Assembly (NCBI RefSeq): GCF_019645855.1
Contig: NZ_CP080999.1
Coordinates: 124,001-188,000, forward strand
Reading direction: 5' to 3'
DNA length: 64,000 nucleotides
DNA from: Mycobacterium malmoense
Lineage (GTDB): Bacteria > Actinomycetota > Actinomycetes > Mycobacteriales > Mycobacteriaceae
Shown: in pieces, positions 1-9,333 of the stretch
Numbering within the stretch: the stretch's first letter is position 1
Layout of the letters: each line of letters starts with the position of its first letter
The notes under the pieces: model-generated
The model's input: only the letters and a program-made list of their open reading frames with translations
Told to the model about the DNA's origin: nothing
Databases searched by the model: none
Position numbers and translations under genes: made by a program

Positions 1-1221
1 GTCACTGCAACGCTGGCCGACGGAAGGCAAGTGCGCTCGGGTGTACCGTCCGGCGCCTCGACCGGCAGCCGGGAAGCCGTTGAATTGCGCGACCATGACG
101 CCGAGCGCTACGCCGGTTTGGGCGTGCGCCAAGCCGTGGCACACGTCAACGGGCCGATCGCGGAATTGTTGACCAGCCGCCCGTTTACCGCCTTGGAACA
201 AGTTGATCTGGCGCTGCAGGCGCTGGATGGCACGCCCAACAAGTCGCGATTGGGCGCCAACGCGATTGTCGGCGTCTCGATGGCCGCCGCTCGGGCGTTC
301 GCCTTGGTATCCGGACAATCGTTGTGGCAGTGGCTGACTCCCGCCGGCGTGAATCCTCGGCTGCCGGTGCCGCACTTCAATGTGGTCAATGGCGGCGCCC
401 ACGCGCTCAATGATCTTGACTTCCAGGAGTTCATGATCGCCCCGATCGGGGCGCCGTCCTTGCCGGAAGCGGTTCGTGCCGGCGCGGAAGTGTACGGGCG
501 ACTGCGTTCGGCTTTGGCCGAGCGCAATCTGACGACCGGGTTGGGTGACGAGGGCGGCTTCGCGCCCGAGATCGGCTGTCCTGAAGATGTTTTGGCACTT
601 CTCACCGGTGCCATTGAAGACGCCGGCTACATCGCCGGGCGCGGCGGTGTCGCGATCGCACTCGACCCCGCCGCGAATTATTTTTACCGTGACGGCCACT
701 ACCAGGTCGACGGCGAGTCGTTTTCCAGCGACGACCTGATCGATCGCTATACAGCCATCGTCGATCACTACCCGGTATGGAGCATCGAGGATGGAATGGA
801 TGAACACGACGTGGAGGGCTGGCGGAAGCTGACCGAGAAATTGGGCGGCAGAGTGCAACTGGTCGGCGACGACAACTTTGTGACCAATCCCGATTTGATC
901 GCGTTCGCGGTGCGCAGCGGTATCGGCAACGCCGCACTGATCAAGGTCAACCAGATCGGCACGGTGTCGGAAACCCTTGAGGCACTGGCCCTGTGCCGGC
1001 AATCGGGTTACGGCGCGATGATTTCTCATCGTTCGGGTGAAACCGAAGACTCGTTCATCGCCGACCTCGCCGTCGCGGCGGGGTGTGGGCAGATCAAATC
1101 GGGCGCCCCGGCCCGTGGAGAACGCGTCGCCAAATACAATCGCCTGCTCGAAATCGCCGCGGCCGCACCGGACCTTCCGTTCGGGTTGCCCACCGCTCAT
1201 CGTCTGAATTTGCGGGTCTGA
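1..1221 (+). CDS. eno: Divergent enolase (5' end outside window)
   Basis: Phosphopyruvate hydratase converting 2-phosphoglycerate to PEP in the cytosol. The reading frame is open from base 1, so the start and roughly the first 25-35 residues lie upstream. Visible enolase landmarks in order: VPSGASTG loop, QEFMIAP, LGDEGGFAPE (catalytic Glu), ALDPAAN and SIEDGMDEHD and VGDDNFVTN (metal ligands), KVNQIGT (catalytic Lys), ISHRSGETED and GQIKSGAPAR. All key residues are present, so it should be active. It is clearly different from the housekeeping mycobacterial enolase (for example DPAAN where DAAAT is usual), which suggests a second copy. Fluoride is a classical enolase inhibitor and fluoride riboswitches are known upstream of enolase genes. 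Its own leader is outside the window, so fluoride control of this copy is inference. It converges on the Ehr1 operon. Confidence 0.95.
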   Translation, partial: VTATLADGRQVRSGVPSGASTGSREAVELRDHDAERYAGLGVRQAVAHVNGPIAELLTSRPFTALEQVDLALQALDGTPNKSRLGANAIVGVSMAAARAFALVSGQSLWQWLTPAGVNPRLPVPHFNVVNGGAHALNDLDFQEFMIAPIGAPSLPEAVRAGAEVYGRLRSALAERNLTTGLGDEGGFAPEIGCPEDVLALLTGAIEDAGYIAGRGGVAIALDPAANYFYRDGHYQVDGESFSSDDLIDRYTAIVDHYPVWSIEDGMDEHDVEGWRKLTEKLGGRVQLVGDDNFVTNPDLIAFAVRSGIGNAALIKVNQIGTVSETLEALALCRQSGYGAMISHRSGETEDSFIADLAVAAGCGQIKSGAPARGERVAKYNRLLEIAAAAPDLPFGLPTAHRLNLRV

Positions 1222-1243
1222 CCTATTCCGGTCATGGAGCCGG

Positions 1244-3277
1244 TCATGATGTCGCGATTACGACGGCGAGAACGGCCAGCACCGCGATGAGCATGTAGGC
1301 CATGTATGCGTCGAGACGACCCGACTGCAGCTTCTTCGCGGATCGGGAGACGGCGAGCATACCGCGGGTCAAGGGGCGGTAGAAATATTGTTCGACGACG
1401 TCGATGACGTCGATGCGGTAGGTGTAGCGGCGCGGCGCAACCTCGTGATTATCGGGTTCGTCATCGGCCTCGAGTAATGCGGAGCGGGTCAAGAGCACGG
1501 TGGCCAGGACGTTGCGCACCGGGTTGGCGTACGCGGAGGAGGTGTAGCCGACGCCTCGGTCGACTCCCGGTGAGGCCGACGACCACGGCGCCACCGCACG
1601 CGCGCGAAACGGATTTCGGCCGGCGAATACCGTTGAGAATGCCGCGATGATCGCGGCCATCGCCGGAAGCACGATCCACAGCCAGCTCGGGGACAACGCG
1701 GAGAAGTCGGCGAATACGGGCTGCAAGACCCACGGCGCCGCGTTCGCGCCGGCGGCTTGGTCGTGCACGATCGGCTGCAAGCCGCGTGCGATCAAGCCCA
1801 CCTGTAGCGGAGCGAAGGCCGCGGCGCCCAGGCAGCCCGCCACCAGAGCGGCCACGCCTAATCGGTAGGGCCACTGACGATCCACCCGTGCGGCCGCCGA
1901 ATTCAATTGCGGCTCATCCATGCGGGCCGGACCGAACGCGGTGAGCGCAACCACGCGCACGAAGGTCACGCCGGCGATGCCGATGGTCAGCGCGATCAAC
2001 GCTCCCGTGGCGGCGGTAGACAGTTGCATCGCCAGACTCGTAACCCTGAATTGCTGCATCAGCGATTCGAGCGTGAACCATTCCGATGCGAAACCCGCGG
2101 TCAGTGGCAACCCGGCCAGCGTCAACGAGCCGATCACCAAACCGGCGCCCGCCCATGGCAGACGCCGCACGATACCGCCGAGCCGGTCGAGTTCGGTGGT
2201 CGCGGTCGCGTGCTCGATCGTGGACGCGGACACAAACATCAAAGTCTTGCCCAAGGCGTGCGCCATCACCTGGGCGGTGCCGGCAACCAACCCCGCGGCG
2301 ACCAGTTTGGGTTCAGCCGCGGCGGCACCCACCAATGCCACTCCGAAACCGGACGTGATCACGCCGGCGTTCTCCACACTGGACCACGAGATCAATGTCG
2401 CCAGGTCGGGGTTCACTGCGGCGTGGGCGATGCCCAATATGGCGGTGACGCCACCGATGATCAGCACCACACAGATCAGCCAAACCGGCGGAGCGCCGAA
2501 AATGTTCAGTGTGCGCCACATTCCGTAGAACCCGACGTTGACGGCGGCGCCGGCGATCAGCGCGCGGGCCGGGCCGGGGGCGGCGAAGTATCCTCGCGGC
2601 ATCCAAATGTGGGCCGGCACCAGACCGACTTTGATGCCAAAACCAAAGAGCAGCAACGCGTACGCGGCCTGGCCTGCGGCGCTGTGTGGATCCAGCGACC
2701 CGGCGGTGAAGGCGAAGGTGTGGGTGTGCGCGGCGAGCAGCAAAGCACCCATCAAAAGCGCCGCGCCGCTCGCCTTGCCAAACACCACTGTGATGACCGA
2801 GCCTCGGGCCCTGCCCGGCAGATTGCGGTCGTATCCCGATATCAGGTAGAACGCCACGCTGAGCAGTTCCCAGCCGAAGAGCAGGACGAACAAGTTGTCG
2901 GCGGTAATGATTATCGCGACCGCGATCAGAGTCACCGCGATGGCGGCGGGCAACCGCGGACGGCGTTGGTTGGCCGGTGCCGCCGCGGCGATCAGGGCGG
3001 GGACGGCGACCCCGAAGGAGATGATAAGGAACAGCCCCGAAAGCGCATCCACGCGCAGGGCGGCCGGCCCGAAACCCGCCAACCCGCCAAGGTCGAGTCG
3101 TTGCGGGCGGCCGGCCACCGCACACCCACCGGCGATCACCAACACCACGGCGCCCGCGGCGTTGACGGTCCACGCCGCAACGTCCAAAAACCCCTGTGCG
3201 TCTCGGCCGCGGCCACGTCCCGCGCACCAGCCGATCAACGCCGCCGCGGCCAGCAGCGCCAGGCCACCGATCAGCAT
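1244..3277 (-). CDS. Ehr1 NuoL/HyfB-like antiporter subunit (Rv0083-like)
   Basis: Large polytopic membrane protein of the proton-translocating NuoL/M/N family (PF00361), about 677 residues. It would be an ion-pumping subunit of the Ehr1 complex. Seen: a conserved Glu in the TM5-type segment (FGWELLSVAF), the TM7-type Lys (FGIKVGLVPAHIW) and a TM12-type segment with ASEW. The long C-terminal extension ends in one more hydrophobic helix. Start: ATG at 3277 overlaps the upstream stop (ATGCTGA). A longer reading from 3373 would run through the NuoB-like gene and is not preferred. It is the last gene of the operon and is equivalent to the 673-residue Ehr2 copy at 16694-18715. Confidence 0.88.
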   Translation of the reverse strand: MLIGGLALLAAAALIGWCAGRGRGRDAQGFLDVAAWTVNAAGAVVLVIAGGCAVAGRPQRLDLGGLAGFGPAALRVDALSGLFLIISFGVAVPALIAAAAPANQRRPRLPAAIAVTLIAVAIIITADNLFVLLFGWELLSVAFYLISGYDRNLPGRARGSVITVVFGKASGAALLMGALLLAAHTHTFAFTAGSLDPHSAAGQAAYALLLFGFGIKVGLVPAHIWMPRGYFAAPGPARALIAGAAVNVGFYGMWRTLNIFGAPPVWLICVVLIIGGVTAILGIAHAAVNPDLATLISWSSVENAGVITSGFGVALVGAAAAEPKLVAAGLVAGTAQVMAHALGKTLMFVSASTIEHATATTELDRLGGIVRRLPWAGAGLVIGSLTLAGLPLTAGFASEWFTLESLMQQFRVTSLAMQLSTAATGALIALTIGIAGVTFVRVVALTAFGPARMDEPQLNSAAARVDRQWPYRLGVAALVAGCLGAAAFAPLQVGLIARGLQPIVHDQAAGANAAPWVLQPVFADFSALSPSWLWIVLPAMAAIIAAFSTVFAGRNPFRARAVAPWSSASPGVDRGVGYTSSAYANPVRNVLATVLLTRSALLEADDEPDNHEVAPRRYTYRIDVIDVVEQYFYRPLTRGMLAVSRSAKKLQSGRLDAYMAYMLIAVLAVLAVVIATS

Positions 3278-4068
3278 GGCACGCTCCGGGGCCCCGGCAG
3301 CGGGACGCGGCCCAATGCCAACAGAATGCCGTGCAGGATGCTGAACGGCGAGGCCGGTGCTCCTGGCACCCAAACGTCGACGGGCACCACGTCGGATACC
3401 CCGACGCCGCCGGTGTACCCGCGGCCGATCAATCCCCCGCTGACGGCGTCGGTTCCGACGGCAATCACCACTGTCGGCGCGGGCATCGCGTCGAGTGTGC
3501 GCCGCAGCGGTTCAACCATTCCCGCGGCGCCTATCCCGGTGACCAACAGGATGTCGGCGTGACGAGGGCTGGCCGTGAAAAAGATCCCCAACCGGTGCAG
3601 ATCGTAGACCGGGTTGGTGAGGGCCTGAATCTCCCATTCGTCGCTGCCGTCGGAACCGGTGTCGATGTGGCGCAGATGCACCGAACGTCGCAGCCGCCGC
3701 ACCCGCTTGGCCAGCGCCGCCCGCAGCTCGGCGATCGCCTCGTCGCTTTCGTCGACGCTCCCGACCACGAGCGTCTCGCGCGTCAATCGCGCTGTGGCGG
3801 AACCGGTATCCCAGCCGAACCAGTTGGGGGCCACTTCCACGCAGCGTCCACACACGATGCAGCGTCCGCGGTCGAGCCGTGGTAGCGGTTCGACCGAAAT
3901 GGCTCTCGTCGGGCATGCTTCCATGGCTGAGACGACGTCGGCCGCGGCGGCGTCCGGGCTACCGACGATGCCCACCGATGCGGGGAATTCATCGAAGTAG
4001 TCGTCGGCGCGTTTGGGCCACCGGCTGGTGATGACGCCGTCGCGCAGTCCCCTCAGTACCCACGGCAT
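3271..4068 (-). CDS. Ferredoxin / NuoB-like fusion subunit of Ehr1 (cluster cysteines lost in NuoB part)
   Basis: A 265-residue fusion. Residues 1-100 are a ferredoxin-like domain with ACPTRA and CIVCGRC, enough for one [4Fe-4S] cluster. Residues about 105-265 are a NuoB/hydrogenase-small-subunit-like domain. In Ehr2 these are two separate proteins. In the NuoB part the four cluster ligands seen in Ehr2 (GSCAVCE, GACALGG, VPGCPPSP) are replaced by GSDGSDE, GTDAVSG and VPGAPASP, so that cluster cannot form. The surrounding fold motifs (YDLHRLG, FFTASPRHADILLVTG) are well kept, which argues for selection rather than decay. The gene abuts hycE1 (TAGATG) and overlaps the next gene. Confidence 0.88.
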   Translation of the reverse strand: MPWVLRGLRDGVITSRWPKRADDYFDEFPASVGIVGSPDAAAADVVSAMEACPTRAISVEPLPRLDRGRCIVCGRCVEVAPNWFGWDTGSATARLTRETLVVGSVDESDEAIAELRAALAKRVRRLRRSVHLRHIDTGSDGSDEWEIQALTNPVYDLHRLGIFFTASPRHADILLVTGIGAAGMVEPLRRTLDAMPAPTVVIAVGTDAVSGGLIGRGYTGGVGVSDVVPVDVWVPGAPASPFSILHGILLALGRVPLPGPRSVPC

Positions 4069-5589
4069 CTACATCGCCACCCCGGCGTAGCAGAGCCCGA
4101 AACTTGCTTCTATGAAAGGGAAGTCGGTAAAGATATCGCCCCCGAACACATCGTGAAAGAGCAGCATGTTGTGCAGGGAGGCGGTTCGCGCAAAGCAGCG
4201 CCGGATCGTGCCGTCACGGACTTCCAAGCCGTAGAGCACCTCACCTTGGGGCGATTCGGCCCAGCCCAGCGCGAAACCGTCGACAACCTCGACCGGTGCC
4301 GCAATCTCGATCTCCGAGATCGTGGAGAGCCGATCGCATGCGCGCCGGATCAACTCGGCGGCGATATCGATCTCGCCCCAGCGCACCCGCAACCGAGCCA
4401 ACGCGTCGCCTTGATCGTCGACGACGGTGCCATCGACGACGGGGAGTTCCGTATAGCCGTCGTATGGCCGCCCGCGCGCATCGTCGTCGCAGCCGGATCC
4501 GCGACCCACCGGACCCAGCGCCCCATGCGAGGCGGCCAGCGTCGCATCGAGACGCCCGGTGCCGCGGAGCCGGTCGAGAAACGACGCGTCCACCATCAGG
4601 GCATCGCGGTCGTGGCGGATTCGGCGTACGATCGCCGCCAATCGTGCCGAAACTTCGGCCGGTTCTAACCGCGGTTGGGCGCCGATTCCTCCGACACGCA
4701 CGACTGACCGACCAAATCGGTTGCCGCACAGCGCAGATGTCAATCGCATAATGCTCTCTTTGTGCCAGCCGAACCGCGCGAGAGGGACGGCAATCCCGGC
4801 GGAGTCGCACAGCCGCGTCACCACGTCGAGGTGGTTGGCGATGCGCTCCAGTTCGGCGTGGATCACCCGAACCAGTCGCGCCCGCCGCGGCGGAGTCGCG
4901 CCGGTGAGATTCTCTACGGCATGGGCGAAGGCCAGGGCATGCGCCACCGACGCGATCCCTTCCACGCGTTCCGCGACCAGTATCCCGTCGGCGACGGGCA
5001 ATGTCTCGAACCGTTTGGCAATCCCGCGGTGCTTGTAGTGCGGCCGGATGTTGAGGTGGGGTATGTCCTCGCCGGGGGTTTCGATGAGGAATTCGATGGA
5101 TTCATACACTCCGGACCGCACCGGACCAAGCGGCAAGGTGAACACGCCGCCGCCGCCGACATCCACCGGGCCACGCGGTTCGGTGGCGCTGGAGTGGACG
5201 TGGCGATCGAGCGCAGCGCGGTCAACGTACCCGGGCCGCGGTGAAGGTTGTCCGGGTTGGCGGGCCAACAGCAGCGGCTCGAGCCTGGGGTGCCCGATCG
5301 GGACCACGCCGGACAGGTCGTGTAGAGCTCGCTCATACCAAAATGCCGATGGCACTTCGGGTGTCAGCGATGGGTAGGACATCGAGCCGTCGGCGTCCGG
5401 TGTCAATCGCGTTCGAAGGCAGCTGACCCAGGAACCGCCAACCAGGAGGGCGTGCAGTTGGGCCGTTTTCGCATCATGGGAGGCATACACGCCGGCGAAG
5501 CGATCGCCGGCGCCGACGTGTTCGACCACTTGCGCGCGCCACCGCGCCAGCGGCAGGTCAATGAGATCGGTCGTGGTAGCGGAGGTCAT
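4069..5589 (-). CDS. hycE: Ehr1 HycE-like large subunit lacking NiFe ligands
   Basis: NuoC/NuoD-like (hydrogenase large subunit-like) protein of 506 residues, membrane-associated on the cytoplasmic face. An N-terminal NuoC-type domain (about 1-110) precedes the NuoD-type domain with RPHYKHRGI, HAELERIANHLD and a Gly-rich region. In true group 4 NiFe hydrogenases an RxCGxC pair and a C-terminal DPCxxC pair hold the metal. Here the matching places read RVEGIAS and FGLCYAGV, so NiFe cannot be bound. The product is therefore Ehr-type rather than a hydrogenase. ATG overlaps the hycQ1 stop (ATGA). Related to M. tuberculosis Rv0087. Confidence 0.9.
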   Translation of the reverse strand: MTSATTTDLIDLPLARWRAQVVEHVGAGDRFAGVYASHDAKTAQLHALLVGGSWVSCLRTRLTPDADGSMSYPSLTPEVPSAFWYERALHDLSGVVPIGHPRLEPLLLARQPGQPSPRPGYVDRAALDRHVHSSATEPRGPVDVGGGGVFTLPLGPVRSGVYESIEFLIETPGEDIPHLNIRPHYKHRGIAKRFETLPVADGILVAERVEGIASVAHALAFAHAVENLTGATPPRRARLVRVIHAELERIANHLDVVTRLCDSAGIAVPLARFGWHKESIMRLTSALCGNRFGRSVVRVGGIGAQPRLEPAEVSARLAAIVRRIRHDRDALMVDASFLDRLRGTGRLDATLAASHGALGPVGRGSGCDDDARGRPYDGYTELPVVDGTVVDDQGDALARLRVRWGEIDIAAELIRRACDRLSTISEIEIAAPVEVVDGFALGWAESPQGEVLYGLEVRDGTIRRCFARTASLHNMLLFHDVFGGDIFTDFPFIEASFGLCYAGVAM

Positions 5590-7097
5590 TGTGCACCGGT
5601 CGCGAGTTCGGTGGCGCCGTGGTTGAGCAGGCTGACCAGATCCGACGGTGGCGCAAGCCCCAGAATCAGCAACACCACTACCCCTGCGACGACGGGTGTC
5701 ACCATCCAGCGGCTGGGTTCACCGGGAATCTGGGAGGGCTCGGTGGTGGTCGGGTCGATCCGGCTGGGGCGGAAGAGGATTCGGGTGGTTGCAAGAGTCA
5801 GGCCGAGAAACGCCAGGGTGACCAGGCAGACGAGGGCCGCTGCGGCGGCATTGCGGGGATGGGCAAATCCGCCGGCGACGATCTGGAATTCGCTGCGAAA
5901 CAGGCCGAACGGCGGCATGGCCGATAACGCCAGAACGGCGATCAAAAACAGCGGACCCGACCAGGGTAGGACCCCGATGCCGTCGGCCATTCGGCCTAGT
6001 TCCTTGGTGCCGAACTTGCGCACCAGCACGCCCGCGCCCATGAACGCGTTGCCCTTCGCGGCGGCGTGGGCCAGGACGTGCAGCAGCACGCCGGACAGGG
6101 CGATCGGCGCACCGAAGCTCATGCCGATCGCCAGTATGCCCATGTGCTCGACGCTCGAATACGCAAGCAGCCGTTTGATATCCCGCTGCTCGAGCAGATA
6201 CAGCGCAGCCAAGAGCAACGACAGCACGCCGAAGACCAACAGCACCATCTGAGGGAAGCGCGGCCCCAACGTGGCGAGGGTGATCTGGTAATAGCGCAGG
6301 ATCGCGTAAAAGCTCACCGCCAGCAGCGACCCCGACAGCAGCGCCGACACCGGAGTGGGCGCCTCGGCGTGTGCGTCGGGCAGCCAGGTGTGCACCGGAA
6401 AAAAACCGACCTTGGTGCCATACCCCACCACCGCGAGCACGAAAGCCAATCGCACCGGAGTCTGCGGCAATTGGTGGGCCGCACTGATCAGCGGATCGAA
6501 TGCCAAGTCATAAGACTGCCCCAACACCTGTGCGCCCGCGTAGTACATAAAGATGGTTGCGAGCAGGCCAATCCCGAGCCCGGACGACGCAATCAGCACG
6601 TACTTCCATGCCGCCTCGGTCGCGCCCTCGGTGTTGTCCAACGCGACCAGCAGCGCCGAAATGACCGTCGTGATTTCGACGGCGATCCACAACAGCGCCA
6701 GACCGTTGACCAACGGCGCACAAATCATCGACCACGCAAATGCGTTGAAGCCAACGTAGAACCGGGCGCTGTGGCGGGCGAACGAGGCTTGCTGCTCGGC
6801 CGTTCCCGCACGCACCGCGCGCTCCTCGTCGGCGAGGTAGCCGACGGAATAGATACCGACGGTGGCGTACAGGAAACAGGTGCCGAGCAGAAAGATCAAC
6901 GACAACGAATCGGCCCTCAAGTACCGCAGCGCGGTGACGGTGTGGTCGATACCGGCCGGCACCAGCGCGGCGGCCAGCACAAACGCAACGACACCGCTCA
7001 GCGCGGTCACCGCCGCAGCAACCCGATGCGGGGCGCGGAGGCACACCAGCGTGGTGCCCAGCGGCATGACGACCAATACCACCATCAATACGGACAT
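5586..7097 (-). CDS. hycQ: Ehr1 HycQ-like membrane subunit (NuoN/MrpD family)
   Basis: Polytopic ion-translocating subunit, 503 residues, PF00361 family, resembling Rv0086. Seen: VGYGTKVGFFPVHTWLPDAH (TM7 Lys and the classical HTWLPDAH motif), the AYSSVEHMGI motif, then a second half with HVLAHAAAKGNAF and the FGLFRSEF segment that complete the second half-channel. It is full length and serves as the reference for the shortened Ehr2 copy at 22479-23576. Spaced 3 nt from hycP1 and overlapping hycE1 by 4 nt. Confidence 0.9.
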   Translation of the reverse strand: MSVLMVVLVVMPLGTTLVCLRAPHRVAAAVTALSGVVAFVLAAALVPAGIDHTVTALRYLRADSLSLIFLLGTCFLYATVGIYSVGYLADEERAVRAGTAEQQASFARHSARFYVGFNAFAWSMICAPLVNGLALLWIAVEITTVISALLVALDNTEGATEAAWKYVLIASSGLGIGLLATIFMYYAGAQVLGQSYDLAFDPLISAAHQLPQTPVRLAFVLAVVGYGTKVGFFPVHTWLPDAHAEAPTPVSALLSGSLLAVSFYAILRYYQITLATLGPRFPQMVLLVFGVLSLLLAALYLLEQRDIKRLLAYSSVEHMGILAIGMSFGAPIALSGVLLHVLAHAAAKGNAFMGAGVLVRKFGTKELGRMADGIGVLPWSGPLFLIAVLALSAMPPFGLFRSEFQIVAGGFAHPRNAAAAALVCLVTLAFLGLTLATTRILFRPSRIDPTTTEPSQIPGEPSRWMVTPVVAGVVVLLILGLAPPSDLVSLLNHGATELATGAQ

Positions 7098-7100
7098 GGG

Positions 7101-7784
7101 CTATCCCCGCAGCCGGTCAAGTGTCTGGGTGGACAGTGACTGTGTTCGTCGGTGATGGGTGCGCATCAACACCCCGAAAACCACCACCGCGACCAACAGA
7201 TCGAATAAGAACGCGACCTCGAGGATGAGCGGCATCCCGGCGGCGACCACGAGGCTGGCCAGCGAGACCCCGTTTTCCAGTGAGAAGAACCCGATTGCCT
7301 GGCTGACGACGTCGCGCCGGACGATCATCAGGATGAAGGCCACCAAGATCACGGCCACCGACAGGCTCAGCGCGGCCGTGGGCAGCACGCGGGAATGGAT
7401 GCCGAGCACACCGACGGCGAAAAACCCGAACGCCGCCACGGCGATGGAGATCAGTACCTCGTTCGCCACCCCAAGCGCGCCGCTGCCGGCGATCTCTTCG
7501 TTCGCCTCGCGCAGCAGGCCCACCACCAAAAGGGGCACGATGATTACCTTCAGCAGTAGCGAAAGAACCGCCAGCGCATACAGTTCGGGGACGTCGCGCC
7601 CGAATGCGACGACGGCGGCCAATACGCTGACGGCCAGCGACTGCCCGGCGTATAGGCGCACTTGCCCACGCAGCAGCGCGGCGCGCAGCATTCCGAACTC
7701 CAGCAGCAGCACGATCAGCGCCACCGTGTTTGCGATGCCTTCGTATACGGTCGGAACGGACTCAGTGGTCGCCAGAACGATCAT
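7101..7784 (-). CDS. hycP: Ehr1 HycP/HyfE-like small membrane subunit
   Basis: Membrane protein of 227 residues made almost wholly of hydrophobic helices, corresponding to Rv0085 and HyfE (NuoK-like fold). A conserved Glu-containing segment (FFSLENGVSLASL) matches the FxxxENG motif of this family. Start chosen at ATG 7784, which overlaps the hycD1 stop by one base (TGATGA). The longer frame to 7910 would lie inside hycD1. Expected to sit between HycD and HycQ in the membrane arm. Confidence 0.87.
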   Translation of the reverse strand: MIVLATTESVPTVYEGIANTVALIVLLLEFGMLRAALLRGQVRLYAGQSLAVSVLAAVVAFGRDVPELYALAVLSLLLKVIIVPLLVVGLLREANEEIAGSGALGVANEVLISIAVAAFGFFAVGVLGIHSRVLPTAALSLSVAVILVAFILMIVRRDVVSQAIGFFSLENGVSLASLVVAAGMPLILEVAFLFDLLVAVVVFGVLMRTHHRRTQSLSTQTLDRLRG

Positions 7785-8743
7785 CAGCCGCCTCCCAAGT
7801 ACAGGGTGAATACTGCCAGGATCGCCAACAGCAAGGCGGCCGAGACGAATTCGGTGATTTTGAACAGTCGCAGCTTGGCGTAGCTGTTGTCGATGACGGC
7901 GACGATACAACCCAGCAGCGCGGCCTTACCCAATAGCGCGAGGATCGCCAATCCGACCGCGGTGACGTCGGTAGTTGACGCCATCCCCCACGGGGCAACG
8001 AAGACATTGAGCCAGATCACATACAGAACGAATTGCTTGGCCGCGGCGCCCCAATGCAGAAGGGCTAGATCCGGTCCGGAATGCTCGAACGGGCGTCCCG
8101 TTTCGATCATCCCAAATTCTGTTGTGCCGGTGTGCGTTTCGACCGGTATGCGTGCGGTCTCGTACAAGATCACCAGGAACAGCGCTGCGGAGGCCAACAG
8201 GTGGGCGGGACGCACGATCTGGTCGGGGCCGCTGCGCACGGTGGCTCCCAGGACATACGGCAGGTCGGTCGTCGTGATCAACGCCACCGTGAACACCACG
8301 AGCAGCACCACCGGCTCGGTGATGGCCGCGAACGTCTTGGCACGACTGGACGCCAACTGCGCGTAGGCGTCGCCGGTTTCGGCGGCGGCGGCCGCCACCA
8401 GGAAGCTGGCGAATGCCAGAATCAGGCCACCGCCTTGGATGTCGCCCATGTAGCCGAGAGGCAACGCGTAACTGGTGAGCACGGGGATCAGCATCGGAAC
8501 GGTGAGGTAACAGGCGAAGGATGCCAGCGGTGCCAGCCGGAAAAACGGACCCGCGCCGTGCGGTGCCAGCGTCTCCTTCCCGAAGAGTTTTAGGAGGTCG
8601 AAATACGGCTGCAGGATCCGCGGCCCGCGACGACCTTGAAGACGCGCCTCGAACCAGGCGATGAAGCCGCTGACTCCCGGCGCCCCACCGGCGACGGTGA
8701 TCACCTGCAACCCCTGGATGACCGGCAATGGCAGTGTTGTCAT
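7784..8743 (-). CDS. hycD: Ehr1 HycD/NuoH-like membrane anchor subunit
   Basis: NuoH/HycD-family quinone-site-type membrane subunit, 319 residues, related to Rv0084. Seen: cytoplasmic loop GRRGPRILQPYFDLLKLFGKE near the N-terminus, the TARIPVETHTGTTEFGMIE segment typical of NuoH-type proteins, and multiple hydrophobic helices. It links the peripheral HycE/NuoB part to the pumping arm. Start ATG 8743 overlaps the Nudix stop (TGATG), which ties the Nudix gene into this operon. The upstream in-frame codons to 8767 are inside the Nudix gene and not needed. Confidence 0.88.
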   Translation of the reverse strand: MTTLPLPVIQGLQVITVAGGAPGVSGFIAWFEARLQGRRGPRILQPYFDLLKLFGKETLAPHGAGPFFRLAPLASFACYLTVPMLIPVLTSYALPLGYMGDIQGGGLILAFASFLVAAAAAETGDAYAQLASSRAKTFAAITEPVVLLVVFTVALITTTDLPYVLGATVRSGPDQIVRPAHLLASAALFLVILYETARIPVETHTGTTEFGMIETGRPFEHSGPDLALLHWGAAAKQFVLYVIWLNVFVAPWGMASTTDVTAVGLAILALLGKAALLGCIVAVIDNSYAKLRLFKITEFVSAALLLAILAVFTLYLGGG

Positions 8744-9243
8744 CAGATAATCGACCCCGGGCGCCACAAGTTGCCCAGATAACGGGCGTGTTTACCGTCC
8801 CCTCGCGATAGCTCGCGGAGGAAACCGCCGATGGGCGGATGCAGCGCCACGTCCTTCATGTCTTCCCAAGGCACCCACATTGGCCACCGCCCCGGCTCAC
8901 CCGTTATCTCTGCTCCAGAATCGAACTTGTCTGCGAGGAAGACCAATTCGACGATCCGTCGACGAGTTGTGGGGTCGTTGACCTCCAGGACGAGAGCGCA
9001 GCCACCGGGTTGGACATCCAGGCCGGTCTCTTCGCGAGCCTCCCGCCGCACGCATGAGCCCATACTCTCGTGCGGACGGGGACGACCGCCAGGCAGCACC
9101 CAGTCTCCCAGATCGCGCTGCAACAGCAGCACCGCATCCCTGCGGACGATCGCTACAGCGCAACGCAATTCGACCAACGAGTCATCTACCGATCTCATCA
9201 CGGCGCCGCCGAGAGCACCGGGCTGGCACGACAAAGGACACAA
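8743..9243 (-). CDS. Nudix hydrolase leading the Ehr1 operon
   Basis: Nudix-fold pyrophosphohydrolase. The Nudix box is complete: GGRPRPHE followed after seven residues by REAREETG. Substrate is not predictable from sequence. Its stop overlaps the hycD1 start, so it is translationally coupled to the Ehr1 complex. Start is uncertain. TTG 9243 lies 11 nt after an AAGGAG located in the loop of the riboswitch hairpin. ATG 9198 (MRSVDDS) would give a 151-residue protein but has no clear Shine-Dalgarno. A canonical fluoride riboswitch sits directly upstream, so fluoride control of the Nudix-Ehr1 unit is likely. Confidence 0.85.
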   Translation of the reverse strand: MCPLSCQPGALGGAVMRSVDDSLVELRCAVAIVRRDAVLLLQRDLGDWVLPGGRPRPHESMGSCVRREAREETGLDVQPGGCALVLEVNDPTTRRRIVELVFLADKFDSGAEITGEPGRWPMWVPWEDMKDVALHPPIGGFLRELSRGDGKHARYLGNLWRPGSII

Positions 9244-9244
9244 A

Positions 9245-9325
9245 CCACCTGCGACTCCTTGCGTTCGCAGGTGCCATCAGCCTTACGGCGGTTCGAAAGT
9301 GTGCTTCCCGGCGGGCGCCATCGCC
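9245..9325 (-). promoter_or_regulatory. Fluoride (crcB-type) riboswitch B, canonical
   Basis: Reading the minus strand: P1/loop GGCGATGGCGCCCGCC at 9325-9310, then a GCC-GTAA-GGC stem, then CTGATGGCACCTGCG ending at 9266. Pseudoknot GGCGC/GCACC has one mismatch. The aptamer's CACCTGCG can instead pair with CGCAGGTG at 9252-9245, with AAGGAG in the loop, giving a ligand-dependent expression platform. It lies between the phosphoesterase stop and the Nudix gene, an internal switch for the Ehr1 genes. Confidence 0.82.
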
Positions 9326-9333
9326 GATGCCAG

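Noticed and set aside
1907..3562. 551-residue plus-strand frame antisense to the Ehr1 NuoL-like gene
   Set aside because: Gln/Arg/His-rich antisense of a hydrophobic membrane gene, a common high-GC artefact.
4069..5589. Calling HycE a formate hydrogenlyase/NiFe hydrogenase large subunit
   Set aside because: Both CxxC metal-binding pairs are absent. The same is true of the copy at 20950-22482.
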